From positions 1 to 62,453 of the forward strand of contig CAZKLS010000006.1 of assembly GCA_964553405.1 (NCBI GenBank): a stretch of 62,453 bases of DNA, read 5' to 3'. The position numbers and the translations under genes are program-made. The notes under the pieces are model-generated. The model did no database searches, had not been told where the DNA came from, and was given only the letters and a program-made list of their open reading frames with translations. This stretch comes from DATIRA01 sp964553405 (GTDB lineage Bacteria; Pseudomonadota; Gammaproteobacteria; Steroidobacterales; Steroidobacteraceae). Shown here piece after piece: positions 35,211-43,220 of this stretch (positions are counted from its first letter, which is position 1; every line of letters begins with the position of its first letter).

Positions 35211-35806
35211 GGCTGCATTCCTACCGCAATCGGACCGGGCAGCGCCGCGAGCAGTTCCCAGGTTTCGAGCAGCGGCAGCCCGACCACGCCCGAGTAGCTG
35301 CCGGCGAGGTGGCTGACGAAGATCGCGCCGCGACCCTGGATCGCATACGCGCCGGCCTTGTCGACCGGCTCACCGGTGTCCCAGTACCAGTCGATCTCCC
35401 GGTCGCTGATCGCCCGGAACGTCACGCGACTGCTGGAGAGCCGCGTCGCGCTTCCGCCCTGGTGCCTGAGCGCAACGGCCGTGTGAACCGCGTGGGTGCA
35501 GCCGGAGAGCCGGCGGAGCATGGCCTGCGCCGAGCCCCGGCCCAAGGGCTTGCCGAAGATCTCGCCGTCCAGCTCCACGGTCGTGTCCGCCGCGAGTACC
35601 GGGCGGCGGTCGGGTTCGTCCAGCGCGGACCATGCGGCACGGGCCTTCTCCTCGGCGAGCCGCAGCACGTAGCCGGGGGCCGCCTCGCCGCGAAGCGGAG
35701 ACTCGTTCACCGTCACCGGGCGCACGTCGAAGGCGACCCCGATCTGCGCCAGCAGCTCGGCGCGCCGCGGTGAAGCGGAGGCAAGGCAGATCCGCGGCCC
35801 GCCCAT
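35207..35806 (-). CDS. maf: Maf-like nucleotide pyrophosphatase (YhdE subgroup)
   Basis: A 199-residue Maf protein that hydrolyses non-canonical or pyrimidine nucleoside triphosphates. Family motifs are LASASPRRAELLAQIG, VLAADTTVELDG and KAGAYAIQGRGA. Position before rng matches E. coli yhdE, a dTTP/UTP pyrophosphatase. The ATG lies 6 bases after the osmC stop on the same strand. Confidence 0.93.
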   Translation of the reverse strand: MGGPRICLASASPRRAELLAQIGVAFDVRPVTVNESPLRGEAAPGYVLRLAEEKARAAWSALDEPDRRPVLAADTTVELDGEIFGKPLGRGSAQAMLRRLSGCTHAVHTAVALRHQGGSATRLSSSRVTFRAISDREIDWYWDTGEPVDKAGAYAIQGRGAIFVSHLAGSYSGVVGLPLLETWELLAALPGPIAVGMQP

Positions 35807-35812
35807 GCGGCC

Positions 35813-36247
35813 TCAGCCGACCACCACCGTGCAGTGGATCGTCCGTTCCGCGAGCAGCGAGTTGCTGACCAGGCACACGTGCTCCGCCCGCTCCATCAGC
35901 TTGGCGGCCTTCTCCTGGTCGGTGCCTGCCGGCGCATGAAGCGTCGCGGTCACCGCCATGCGCGTGAACCGGGTCTTGCCCTCGACCCGCTCCAGCGTTC
36001 CTTCGACCGAGCATTCGAGCGAGGTCCATTCGAGCTTGGCCGCGCGGGCGACGCCGCGGAAGGTGAGCAGGAAGCAGTCGGCAACGGCGGCGCAAAGCAG
36101 CGTCTCCGGCGACCAGCGGTCCCCCGGGCCATCGAACTCGGCCGGCGGCGCGGTCTTCAGTGTCGGCAGGCCCTCCGAATCGACCGGGATGTCGCCGTCG
36201 GGAAGGGCGGCCGCGCGGACGGTGTAGAGGTGTGGGTAGGGATGCAT
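35813..36247 (-). CDS. OsmC family peroxiredoxin-like protein
   Basis: A 144-residue OsmC/Ohr-fold protein. The two redox cysteines are present at C58 (AAVADCFLLTF) and C125 (AEHVCLVSNS), with PPAEFDGPGDRWSPETLL before the first. Such proteins reduce hydroperoxides with thiol cofactors. The VSNSLLAERTIHCTVVV end is closer to the general OsmC group than to Ohr. It is followed directly by maf. Confidence 0.88.
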   Translation of the reverse strand: MHPYPHLYTVRAAALPDGDIPVDSEGLPTLKTAPPAEFDGPGDRWSPETLLCAAVADCFLLTFRGVARAAKLEWTSLECSVEGTLERVEGKTRFTRMAVTATLHAPAGTDQEKAAKLMERAEHVCLVSNSLLAERTIHCTVVVG

Positions 36248-36321
36248 GACTCACTCCAGCGTGCTTTGGGCAATCGGAAATTGAAACGCGACCAGCGGGC
36301 GCTGTCCACCCGCAACCCGGT

Positions 36322-36789
36322 TCAGGCGCGGTGGTAAGGCAGCCCCCTGATCAGGCTGACCGCCCGGTACAGGGCCTCGGCCACGACGACACGCGCCAGG
36401 CCGTGCGGCAGCGTCAGCGCCGACAGCGACCAGCGCAGTCGAGCCCGGGCGTCGACCTCGGCGGCCAGGCCGTCCGGTCCGCCGATGCAGAAGACGGGCC
36501 GGTCGCCATCGCGCGATCGGTCGTCGAGCCAGCGGGCAAGGGCCTCGGTCGACAGCGCACGACCGCCGACCTGCAGCGCCACGACGTAGCTGCGATCGCC
36601 GCAGGCGGCGAGCATCCGCCGCCCCTCCTCCGCGATCTGGCGGGCCGGATCCGCCCCGCCGCGCCTCGGAAGCGGCACTTCGACGAGCTCGAGCCGGTAC
36701 TCTCCGCGCAGGCGCGCGGCGTAATCGTCGAAGCCGGCATCGACCCAGCCCGGCATGCGCGTACCGGCCGCGACGATGCGCATCAACAT
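36322..36789 (-). CDS. rlmH: 23S rRNA (pseudouridine1915-N3)-methyltransferase RlmH
   Basis: A 155-residue SPOUT methyltransferase acting on helix 69 of 23S rRNA. MLMRIVAAGTRMPGWVDAGF aligns with the E. coli N-terminus, and the C-terminal knot has FCIGGPDGLAAEVD and LTLPHGLARVVVAEALYRA. ATG 36789 has GGGAG 9 bases upstream and gives exactly the E. coli length; ATG 36783 is less likely. It lies 18 bases after rsfS, as ybeB-ybeA in E. coli. Confidence 0.96.
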   Translation of the reverse strand: MLMRIVAAGTRMPGWVDAGFDDYAARLRGEYRLELVEVPLPRRGGADPARQIAEEGRRMLAACGDRSYVVALQVGGRALSTEALARWLDDRSRDGDRPVFCIGGPDGLAAEVDARARLRWSLSALTLPHGLARVVVAEALYRAVSLIRGLPYHRA

Positions 36790-36807
36790 GGCGACGAACT
36801 CCCTGCC

Positions 36808-37236
36808 TCAGCCGGCGCCGGTCCCGCCTTCCCAGAGCTTCTCCAGCGCATAGAACTCCCGGACGCGAGGCAGCATCACGTGCAGCACGACGTCCTGCAT
36901 GTCGAGCAGCACCCATTCCCCGTCGCGCTCGCCCTCGACCCCGAACGGCCGGTAGCCGGCCTCCTTGCAGCGCTGGATCACGCGCTCCGCGATCGACTTC
37001 ACGTGCCGGTCCGAGGTGCCGCTCGCGAGCACCATCGTGTCGGTGATGTCCGTCAGCCCGCGAACGTCCAGTGCCTTCACGTCCAGCGCCTTCATGTCGG
37101 CCAGTGCGTCGAGCACGACCTCGCTGAGCCCAGGTCTGGCCTTTGCCCGGGCCTTGCGTTTCGCCGCGGCGGCAGGCCGGGGCTTCGACGCCTTGGAGCG
37201 GGTGGTGCGTCCTGTCTTCGCGCGCTTTGCCGTCAT
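36808..37236 (-). CDS. rsfS: Ribosomal silencing factor RsfS with basic N-terminal extension
   Basis: RsfS binds L14 and blocks joining of ribosomal subunits in starvation. Core residues from about 35 on show VVLDALADMKALDVKALDVR, TDTMVLASGTSDRHVKSIAE and WVLLDMQDVVLHVMLP. The first 33 residues are an unusual Lys/Arg/Ala-rich tail (for example KASKPRPAAAAKRKARAKAR) absent from E. coli RsfS. ATG 37236 has AGGTGA upstream. It is tightly linked to nadD and rlmH. Confidence 0.94.
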   Translation of the reverse strand: MTAKRAKTGRTTRSKASKPRPAAAAKRKARAKARPGLSEVVLDALADMKALDVKALDVRGLTDITDTMVLASGTSDRHVKSIAERVIQRCKEAGYRPFGVEGERDGEWVLLDMQDVVLHVMLPRVREFYALEKLWEGGTGAG

Positions 37237-37238
37237 GC

Positions 37239-37886
37239 TCACCTCATGCCCTGGCGGGTGTAACAAGCTGTGTCACTGATGATGGCCCGGACCGGCTCCG
37301 GCACCAGGTACCGGGGGTCTCGCCCGGACGCCACGATGTCGCGCAGCCGCGTCGAGGAAATCTCGAGCTGCGTGACGGGTCGGACCAGGATTCTGCCGTT
37401 GGAGCTGCCGTGCAGCTCGGCGACGCCGTCGGCCCGGCGGGCCTGCAGCAGCTCGCCGACCGCGCCGGACGCCGGCGCGTTCCAGCCCGGCCTGTGCGCG
37501 ACCACCAGGTGCGCGAGCTCCAGCAGTTCCTGCCAGCGATGCCAGCCCGGCAGGCCCGCGAATGCATCCATACCGACCACCAGGCAGATCGGGCGCACGC
37601 CGAGCTCGGCGCGCAGCTCCGCGAGCGTCAACACGGTGTACGAGGGACCGGCCCTGCGAAGTTCGCGATCGTCAACCACGAAACCCGGCTGCCCCTCCGT
37701 CGCTGCGCGCACCATGGCCAGGCGCAGCTCGGCGCCGGCGCCCGGCGCTTCACGATGCGGCGGGCGTGCAGCAGGGATGAACCGGACCTCCTCGAGGTCG
37801 AGCCCTTCGAGCAACTCGAAGGCCGTCCGCAGGTGACCAAGATGGATCGGATCGAACGTCCCGCCGAATACGCCGACCGGCTTCAT
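37239..37886 (-). CDS. nadD: Nicotinate-nucleotide adenylyltransferase
   Basis: A 215-residue enzyme that adenylates nicotinate mononucleotide in NAD synthesis. GVFGGTFDPIHLGHLRTA holds the nucleotidyltransferase HxGH motif, and the C-terminal LEISSTRLRD is the matching ISSTxxR motif. ATG 37886 overlaps the holA stop (ATGA). The lptE-holA-nadD-rsfS-rlmH order is conserved except for pip. Confidence 0.96.
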   Translation of the reverse strand: MKPVGVFGGTFDPIHLGHLRTAFELLEGLDLEEVRFIPAARPPHREAPGAGAELRLAMVRAATEGQPGFVVDDRELRRAGPSYTVLTLAELRAELGVRPICLVVGMDAFAGLPGWHRWQELLELAHLVVAHRPGWNAPASGAVGELLQARRADGVAELHGSSNGRILVRPVTQLEISSTRLRDIVASGRDPRYLVPEPVRAIISDTACYTRQGMR

Positions 37887-38941
37887 GCAGCGAGCTTCTG
37901 CCCTGCGATCTCTGCGACCAGGCGCTCGAGCAGCGTCCACGGGTCCCCGCGCATCGAGCCCTTCGCGACCCGGTCGGTCCGCGCGGCCAGCAGCAGCATC
38001 CGGTCGATCCCGGGACCGTCGATCCGACCGAGCGCGGCGCGCAGCGGCGGCTGGCGGCTCGACCAGACGCGCTCGGCGCGGAAGACCTGATCCAGCGAGC
38101 GCTCGCTGCGCAGGCGATGCCGGACGCGCGACAGCGCCCTGAGTTCCGATACCAGGGCCCAGAGGATCAGCGGAGGCTCCCGACCCTCGGCGCGCAGGCC
38201 GGCGAGGATGCGCAGCGCCCGGGCCGCGTTGCCGGCGAACGCCGCCGCAGCCAGCTCGAACACGTCGAAGCGCGCGCTGTCCGAGACCACGGCGGCCGCG
38301 TCCGCCGCCCCGAGCCGGGAGCCGGGCATCAGCAGCACGATGCGCTCGACCTCCTGCTGTGCGGCCAGCAGGTTGCCCTCGACGCGATCGGCGATCAGTT
38401 CGACGGCTTCGGCGTCCGCCTCCACGCCGCGCGCGCGGAGCCGTTGCCGGATCCATCCGGGGAGCGCAGGCCGCTCGACCTGCTGCGCGATCACCAGCAG
38501 GCCGGAGCGCTCGAATGCGGCCACCCAGGCGGCCTTCTGCGCCTTGAATTCGAGTACGCCGGACACGAGCACGATCGCGTCTTCGGGCGGCTGGTTCGCA
38601 AGCTCCGCGAGCGAGCGCGCACCCGCGGTGTCGAGCGCGGACGAGAGCCGGAGCTCGATCAGGCGCCGCGAGGCGAACAGCGAGAGGTTCGCCGCAGCCG
38701 CATGCAGGCCCTGCCAGTCGAAGCCCCGCTCGAGGAAATGCACTTCGCGGTCCGCGTAGCCCTCGGCCCGGGCGCTCGCGCGGATCGCATCGCAGGACTC
38801 CGAGATCAGCAGCGGCTCGACGCCGGTCACGAGGCAGGCCTGCGGCAGTCCCCGCTTCAGGGCCGCGGTGAGGCCCTCGGGCGCGACCCTCACCGGCGGA
38901 CTCGGACCGCGCGGACCGGGCCCGCCAAACGCAAAGACCAT
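37883..38941 (-). CDS. holA: DNA polymerase III subunit delta (HolA)
   Basis: HolA is the clamp-loader wrench that opens the beta ring. The product matches the family: LPQACLVTGVEPLLISESCDAIR near the N-terminus, DAIVLVSGVLEFKAQKAAW, and the central WIRQRLRARGVEADAEAVELI. ATG 38941 gives 352 residues. GTG 38893 would give 336 residues and aligns better with the E. coli N-terminus (MRVAPEGL against MIRLYPEQL). A candidate promoter is TTGGAA-18-CATAAT on the minus strand near 38965-38995. Confidence 0.9.
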   Translation of the reverse strand: MVFAFGGPGPRGPSPPVRVAPEGLTAALKRGLPQACLVTGVEPLLISESCDAIRASARAEGYADREVHFLERGFDWQGLHAAAANLSLFASRRLIELRLSSALDTAGARSLAELANQPPEDAIVLVSGVLEFKAQKAAWVAAFERSGLLVIAQQVERPALPGWIRQRLRARGVEADAEAVELIADRVEGNLLAAQQEVERIVLLMPGSRLGAADAAAVVSDSARFDVFELAAAAFAGNAARALRILAGLRAEGREPPLILWALVSELRALSRVRHRLRSERSLDQVFRAERVWSSRQPPLRAALGRIDGPGIDRMLLLAARTDRVAKGSMRGDPWTLLERLVAEIAGQKLAA

Positions 38942-39061
38942 TCGTGGCTGGACATGCCTCCCGATTATGCCGCCTCGCAGCGGCCGGTTCCAATACCGCC
39001 CCGCGTCGACCCGGATGGAACCATAATGCGGCGTCGTTTCAGCGTCTTGCGGAGCGTGCAG

Positions 39062-40081
39062 ATGAAGCGAGCCCCTAAGCGAGCGGAGCCCACGGCAGCG
39101 GGCAGGGTTGCACGGCAGGAACTCTACCCGCCGATCGAGCCTCATCGCAGCGGCTGGCTGCGCGTCTCCGACAGGCACGAGATCTACTGGGAGGAATCGG
39201 GCAATCCCCGCGGCAAGCCCGCCGTGTTCCTGCACGGTGGCCCCGGCGCGGGCGCAGACGCACGGGCGCGGCGGTTCTTCGATCCGCGCCGCTACCGCAT
39301 CGTCGTCTTCGACCAGCGGGGTTGCGGGCGCAGCCGTCCCTACGCCTGCCTCGAGCAGAACACAACCTGGGACCTGGTCGCGGACATCGAACTGCTGCGC
39401 CGCGAGCTCGGCATCGACCGCTGGCTCGTGTTCGGGGGCTCCTGGGGATCCACGCTCGCGCTCGCCTATGCCCAGAAGCACCCGCGACGCGTCAGTGAAC
39501 TGGTCCTGCGGGGCATCTTCATGCTGCGCGAGGCGGAGATCCAGTGGTTCTACCAGCAGGGAGCCAGCGCGATCTTTCCGGACCGGTGGGAGCAGTACAT
39601 CGGCGCGATTCCACGCCGCGAGCGCTCCGACCTGGTCGCCGCCTTCCACAGGCGACTGACGAGTCCGAGGCGGCAGACGCAACTCAAGGCCGCGCGCGCC
39701 TGGTCAGTCTGGGAAGCCTCAACGAGTTTCCTGCGCCAGAACGAGGCGAACGTCGCGAAGTGGGCCGAGGACGACTTCGCGATCGCGGTGGCGCGCATCG
39801 AGTGCCACTACTTCGTGAACAAGGGATTCATGCAGCGGCCCGACCAGCTGCTGCGAGGCGTCGCCAGGATACGCAGAATCCCGTGTGTGATCGTCCAGGG
39901 GCGCTACGACGTGGTCTGCCCGATGCAGACGGCCTGGGAGCTGCACCGCGCCTGGCCGGAGGCGGACTTCCGGGTCGTGCCGGACGCCGGTCATTCCGCG
40001 CTCGAGCCGGGAATCCTCAGCGAGCTGCTCGCCGCCACGGATCGCTTCGCGCGCGCTACAGGGACTCGATCCTCCGCATGA
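39062..40081 (+). CDS. pip: Proline iminopeptidase
   Basis: A 339-residue S33 alpha/beta hydrolase releasing N-terminal proline. ELYPPIEPHRSGWLRVSD is the family start, HGGPGAGADARARRFFD the oxyanion region, and FGGSWGSTLALAYA the nucleophile elbow. The catalytic aspartate and histidine fall in RYDVVCP and DAGHSA. ATG 39062 has GGAG 7 bases upstream. It sits on the opposite strand between holA and lptE, and its 3' end overlaps lptE by 26 bases. This is unlike the uninterrupted E. coli order. Confidence 0.93.
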   Translation: MKRAPKRAEPTAAGRVARQELYPPIEPHRSGWLRVSDRHEIYWEESGNPRGKPAVFLHGGPGAGADARARRFFDPRRYRIVVFDQRGCGRSRPYACLEQNTTWDLVADIELLRRELGIDRWLVFGGSWGSTLALAYAQKHPRRVSELVLRGIFMLREAEIQWFYQQGASAIFPDRWEQYIGAIPRRERSDLVAAFHRRLTSPRRQTQLKAARAWSVWEASTSFLRQNEANVAKWAEDDFAIAVARIECHYFVNKGFMQRPDQLLRGVARIRRIPCVIVQGRYDVVCPMQTAWELHRAWPEADFRVVPDAGHSALEPGILSELLAATDRFARATGTRSSA

Positions 40082-40559
40082 CCAGGCTCGCGAGGTCGCG
40101 CGCGAGCGCGTCGCGCAGGATCTCCTCCTCGTTCTCCTTGGCGAGCAGCAGCGACTCGTCGAAACTGAAGTTGCGGGTCAGCTCCAGTGACTGCGGCGCG
40201 ACCACCTGCAGGCCGCCACGGTCCACCGAGTATTCGAGCGAGTAGTAGATCTCGTACTCCTGCGGCGTATTGCGCGCGGAGACGGACAGCACCCTGCGCC
40301 CGGTGCGGTCCCGGATCACGCGCAGCACGACGTCCGCCTCGCCCGCCGAGCGGGCGATGACCGCGCCTGACTCCTCGAGCGACCGGCGCAGCGCGACCGA
40401 GAACGGCGTCAGCTCGTCCGCCGTCGCGACGTAGACGCTCTCGACGCCTGCCGGCAGAGTGACGTCGCCCTGCAGGCGGAAACCGCAGGCCGCGCCACCC
40501 ACCGCGAACAGCAGCGCGAGCAGCAGCGCCGGCACACCTCGACCCGGCGGACGCGCCAT
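40056..40559 (-). CDS. lptE: LPS-assembly lipoprotein LptE
   Basis: A 167-residue outer-membrane lipoprotein that plugs LptD in the LPS translocon. A signal peptide with lipobox (GGAACGFRLQG, lipidated cysteine near residue 25) is followed by the LptE fold with the GFRLQG...LP start and EIYYSLEYSV. It lies 5 bases after leuS, the conserved leuS-lptE pair. The 3' end overlaps the converging pip gene. Confidence 0.92.
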   Translation of the reverse strand: MARPPGRGVPALLLALLFAVGGAACGFRLQGDVTLPAGVESVYVATADELTPFSVALRRSLEESGAVIARSAGEADVVLRVIRDRTGRRVLSVSARNTPQEYEIYYSLEYSVDRGGLQVVAPQSLELTRNFSFDESLLLAKENEEEILRDALARDLASLVMRRIESL

Positions 40560-40564
40560 CGCCC

Positions 40565-43150
40565 TCAGACCACCAGGTTCGCGAGCCGGCCCGGCACGTA
40601 CACGAACTTCCGAAGCGGCTTGCCCTCCATGAAGCGCTGCACGTTCGGGTCGGCGAGCGCGGCCTCGCGTACCAGCGCTTCGCTTGCGTCGGCCGGGACC
40701 TGCACCCTGCCACGCAGCTTGCCGTTCACCTGCACGACCAGCTCGAGCGTCTCGCGCTCGAGCGCGGCCGGATCGGCCTCGGGCCAGCGCTCGTCCACCA
40801 CCGCCGAGGTTCGACCGAGCGCCTGCCAGAGCGCGTGGCAGGCGTGCGGCACGACCGGAGACAGCGCGAGCACGACGATCTCGAGCGCCTCCTGCATCAA
40901 GGCACGACCCTGCGGCGACCTGTCCTCGAAACGGGCCAGCGCGTTCGACAGCTCCATCACCGCGGCGATCGCGGTGTTGAACGTGCGTCGCCGGCCGATG
41001 TCGTTGGTCACCTTGACCAGCGTCTCGTGCACCTGGCGCCGCAGTTCACGCTGCGGCGCGCTGAGCGACGCCGGCTCGAGCGCCGGTGCAGCCGCCTCGT
41101 CGCCGACGTGCTGGTGAACCAGCCGCCACAACCGCTTCATGAACCGGAACGCGCCCTCGACGCCCTCGTCGGACCACTCCAGCGACTGCTCCGGCGGCGC
41201 GGCGAACATCATGAACAGTCGCGCGGTGTCCGCACCGTAGCGGTCCACCAGCGACTGCGGATCCACGCCGTTGTTCTTGGACTTCGACATCGTGCCCATG
41301 CCGCCGGACTCGACCGGCTGGCCGTCCTCGCGCAGCACGGCGCCGAGCCTCGCGCCCTTGCCGTCGAGTTCGACGTCCACGTCGGCCGGGTTGTAGTAGA
41401 CGACGCGGCCGGACGCAGGCTTGCGGAAGAAGATCTCGTTCAGCACCATCCCTTGCGTCAGCAGATTCGCAAAAGGCTCCCGGATCCCGGTCAGGCCGAG
41501 GTCGTGCATCACGCGCGTCCAGAAACGCGAGTACAGCAGGTGCAGGATCGCATGCTCGATCCCGCCGATGTACTGGTCCACCGGCATCCAGTAATCGGCC
41601 CGCTCGTCCACCATCGCCTTCCCGTTGTCGAAGGACGCGTAGCGGAAGAAGTACCAGGACGAGTCGACGAAGGTGTCCATCGTGTCGGTCTCGCGCCGCG
41701 CGGGGCCGCCGCAGCGTGGACAGTCGCAGGCGAGGAACGACTCGAGCCGCGCGAGCGGGCTGCCGCTGCCGTCCGGCACCAGGTCCTCGGGAAGCTCGAC
41801 CGGCAGCTGCTCGTCGGGCACCGGCACGTCGCCGCAGTCCGGACAGTGGATCAGCGGGATCGGGCAGCCCCAGTATCGCTGCCGCGAGATGGCCCAGTCG
41901 CGCAGGCGGTAGTTCACGCGGCGGCGGCCGGTTCGCTGCGCCTCGAAGAACTTCGCGATCGCATCGAAGGCCTCGTCGAAGTCGAGCCCGTCGAACCGTC
42001 CCGAGTTGACCAGGCGGCCGTGTTCGACGAAGGCTCCGGAATCCAGGTCGACCAGGCTGCCGTCCATCGGCTCGATCACCTGGTGTATCCGCAGGCCGTA
42101 ACGCCGCGCGAATTCCCAGTCCCGCTGGTCGTGGGCCGGGACCGCCATCACCGCGCCGGTGCCGTAGCCCATCAGCACGAAGTTGGCCACCCATACCGGG
42201 ACCGGCTCGCCGGTGAGCGGGTGGATTGCGTCGATGCCGAGCGGCATGCCCCGCTTCTCCATCGTCTCGAGCTCGGCCTCGGTGGCGCCCGAGCGCTGGC
42301 ACTCGGCGATGAACGCCTGCAGGTCCGCGTTCGAGGCGGCGGCGCGGCGGGCGAGCGGGTGTTCCGCCGCGACGGCCATGTAGCTGACGCCGTACAGCGT
42401 GTCCGGCCGCGTGGTGTAGATCCGCAGCGGCTCGGCGCCCTCGACCTCGAAGTCGATCTCCAGGCCCTCGGAACGGCCGATCCAGTTCGCCTGCATCAGC
42501 TTCACGCGCTCCGGCCAGCCCTCGAGGCCGTCGAGCGCCCGCAGCAGGTCCTCCGCGTAGTCGGTGATGCGCAGGTAGTACATCGGGATCTCGCGCTTTT
42601 CCACCAGCGCGCCGGTACGCCAGCCGCGGCCGTCGATGACCTGCTCGTTCGCGAGCACGGTCTGGTCCACCGGATCCCAGTTGACCGACCCGGTCCTGCG
42701 GTACGCGATCCCCTTCTCGAGCATCCGCAGGAACAGCCACTGGTTCCAGCGGTAGTACTCGGGCCGGCAGGTCGTCACCTCGCGACGCCAGTCGATACCC
42801 AGCCCCAGCGAGCGCAGCTGCCGCTTCATGTAGGCGATGTTGTCGTAGGTCCACTTCGCTGGGGGCACGCCATGGGCCATCGCCGCGTTCTCCGCCGGCA
42901 GGCCGAACGCGTCCCAGCCCATCGGCTGCAGCACGTTGTAACCCTGCATGCGGTGGAACCGCGTCAGCACGTCGCCGATCGTGTAGTTGCGGACGTGACC
43001 CATGTGCAGCCGCCCGCTCGGGTACGGGAACATGCACAGGCAGTAGTACTTGGGCCGCGATGCGTCCTCGCGGACCTCGAAGGTCCCGTTCTCGTCCCAG
43101 TACCTGCGGGCCTCGGGTTCGACGAGCGCGGGGTCGTAGCGTTCCTGCAT
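40565..43150 (-). CDS. leuS: Leucyl-tRNA synthetase
   Basis: An 861-residue class I synthetase, almost exactly the E. coli length. The HIGH box is PYPSGRLHMGHVRNYTIGDV, the KMSKS box MGTMSKSKNNGVDP, and the editing domain contains IYTTRPDTLYGVSYMAVA. A zinc-ribbon segment CPDCGDVP is also present. ATG 43150 follows a hairpin at 43159-43179. It heads the leuS-lptE unit. Confidence 0.98.
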   Translation of the reverse strand: MQERYDPALVEPEARRYWDENGTFEVREDASRPKYYCLCMFPYPSGRLHMGHVRNYTIGDVLTRFHRMQGYNVLQPMGWDAFGLPAENAAMAHGVPPAKWTYDNIAYMKRQLRSLGLGIDWRREVTTCRPEYYRWNQWLFLRMLEKGIAYRRTGSVNWDPVDQTVLANEQVIDGRGWRTGALVEKREIPMYYLRITDYAEDLLRALDGLEGWPERVKLMQANWIGRSEGLEIDFEVEGAEPLRIYTTRPDTLYGVSYMAVAAEHPLARRAAASNADLQAFIAECQRSGATEAELETMEKRGMPLGIDAIHPLTGEPVPVWVANFVLMGYGTGAVMAVPAHDQRDWEFARRYGLRIHQVIEPMDGSLVDLDSGAFVEHGRLVNSGRFDGLDFDEAFDAIAKFFEAQRTGRRRVNYRLRDWAISRQRYWGCPIPLIHCPDCGDVPVPDEQLPVELPEDLVPDGSGSPLARLESFLACDCPRCGGPARRETDTMDTFVDSSWYFFRYASFDNGKAMVDERADYWMPVDQYIGGIEHAILHLLYSRFWTRVMHDLGLTGIREPFANLLTQGMVLNEIFFRKPASGRVVYYNPADVDVELDGKGARLGAVLREDGQPVESGGMGTMSKSKNNGVDPQSLVDRYGADTARLFMMFAAPPEQSLEWSDEGVEGAFRFMKRLWRLVHQHVGDEAAAPALEPASLSAPQRELRRQVHETLVKVTNDIGRRRTFNTAIAAVMELSNALARFEDRSPQGRALMQEALEIVVLALSPVVPHACHALWQALGRTSAVVDERWPEADPAALERETLELVVQVNGKLRGRVQVPADASEALVREAALADPNVQRFMEGKPLRKFVYVPGRLANLVV

Positions 43151-43158
43151 GAGTCAAT

Positions 43159-43179
43159 CCGGCTTCCGGGCGAAGCCGG
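43159..43179 (-). terminator. Hairpin between the metallo-hydrolase gene and leuS
   Basis: CCGGCTTC at 43159-43166 and GAAGCCGG at 43172-43179 form an 8-bp perfect stem with a 5-base loop. It lies after the metallo-hydrolase stop and just before leuS. No T tract follows. It may end the upstream transcript or fold in the leuS leader. Confidence 0.45.
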
Positions 43180-43220
43180 GAAGCATAGCGGAGGGCTCGC
43201 CCGCCGGGCCAGCTTCCAGT

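Noticed and set aside
38953..38955. Leader peptide of holA as a confident gene
   Set aside because: The GGGAGG site is only about one base from this ATG, and a longer in-frame holA start exists; kept only as a low-interest finding.
43151..43220. Leucine T-box or attenuator before leuS
   Set aside because: Only a simple 8-bp hairpin is visible. There is no specifier codon structure, T-box core or terminator/antiterminator pair.
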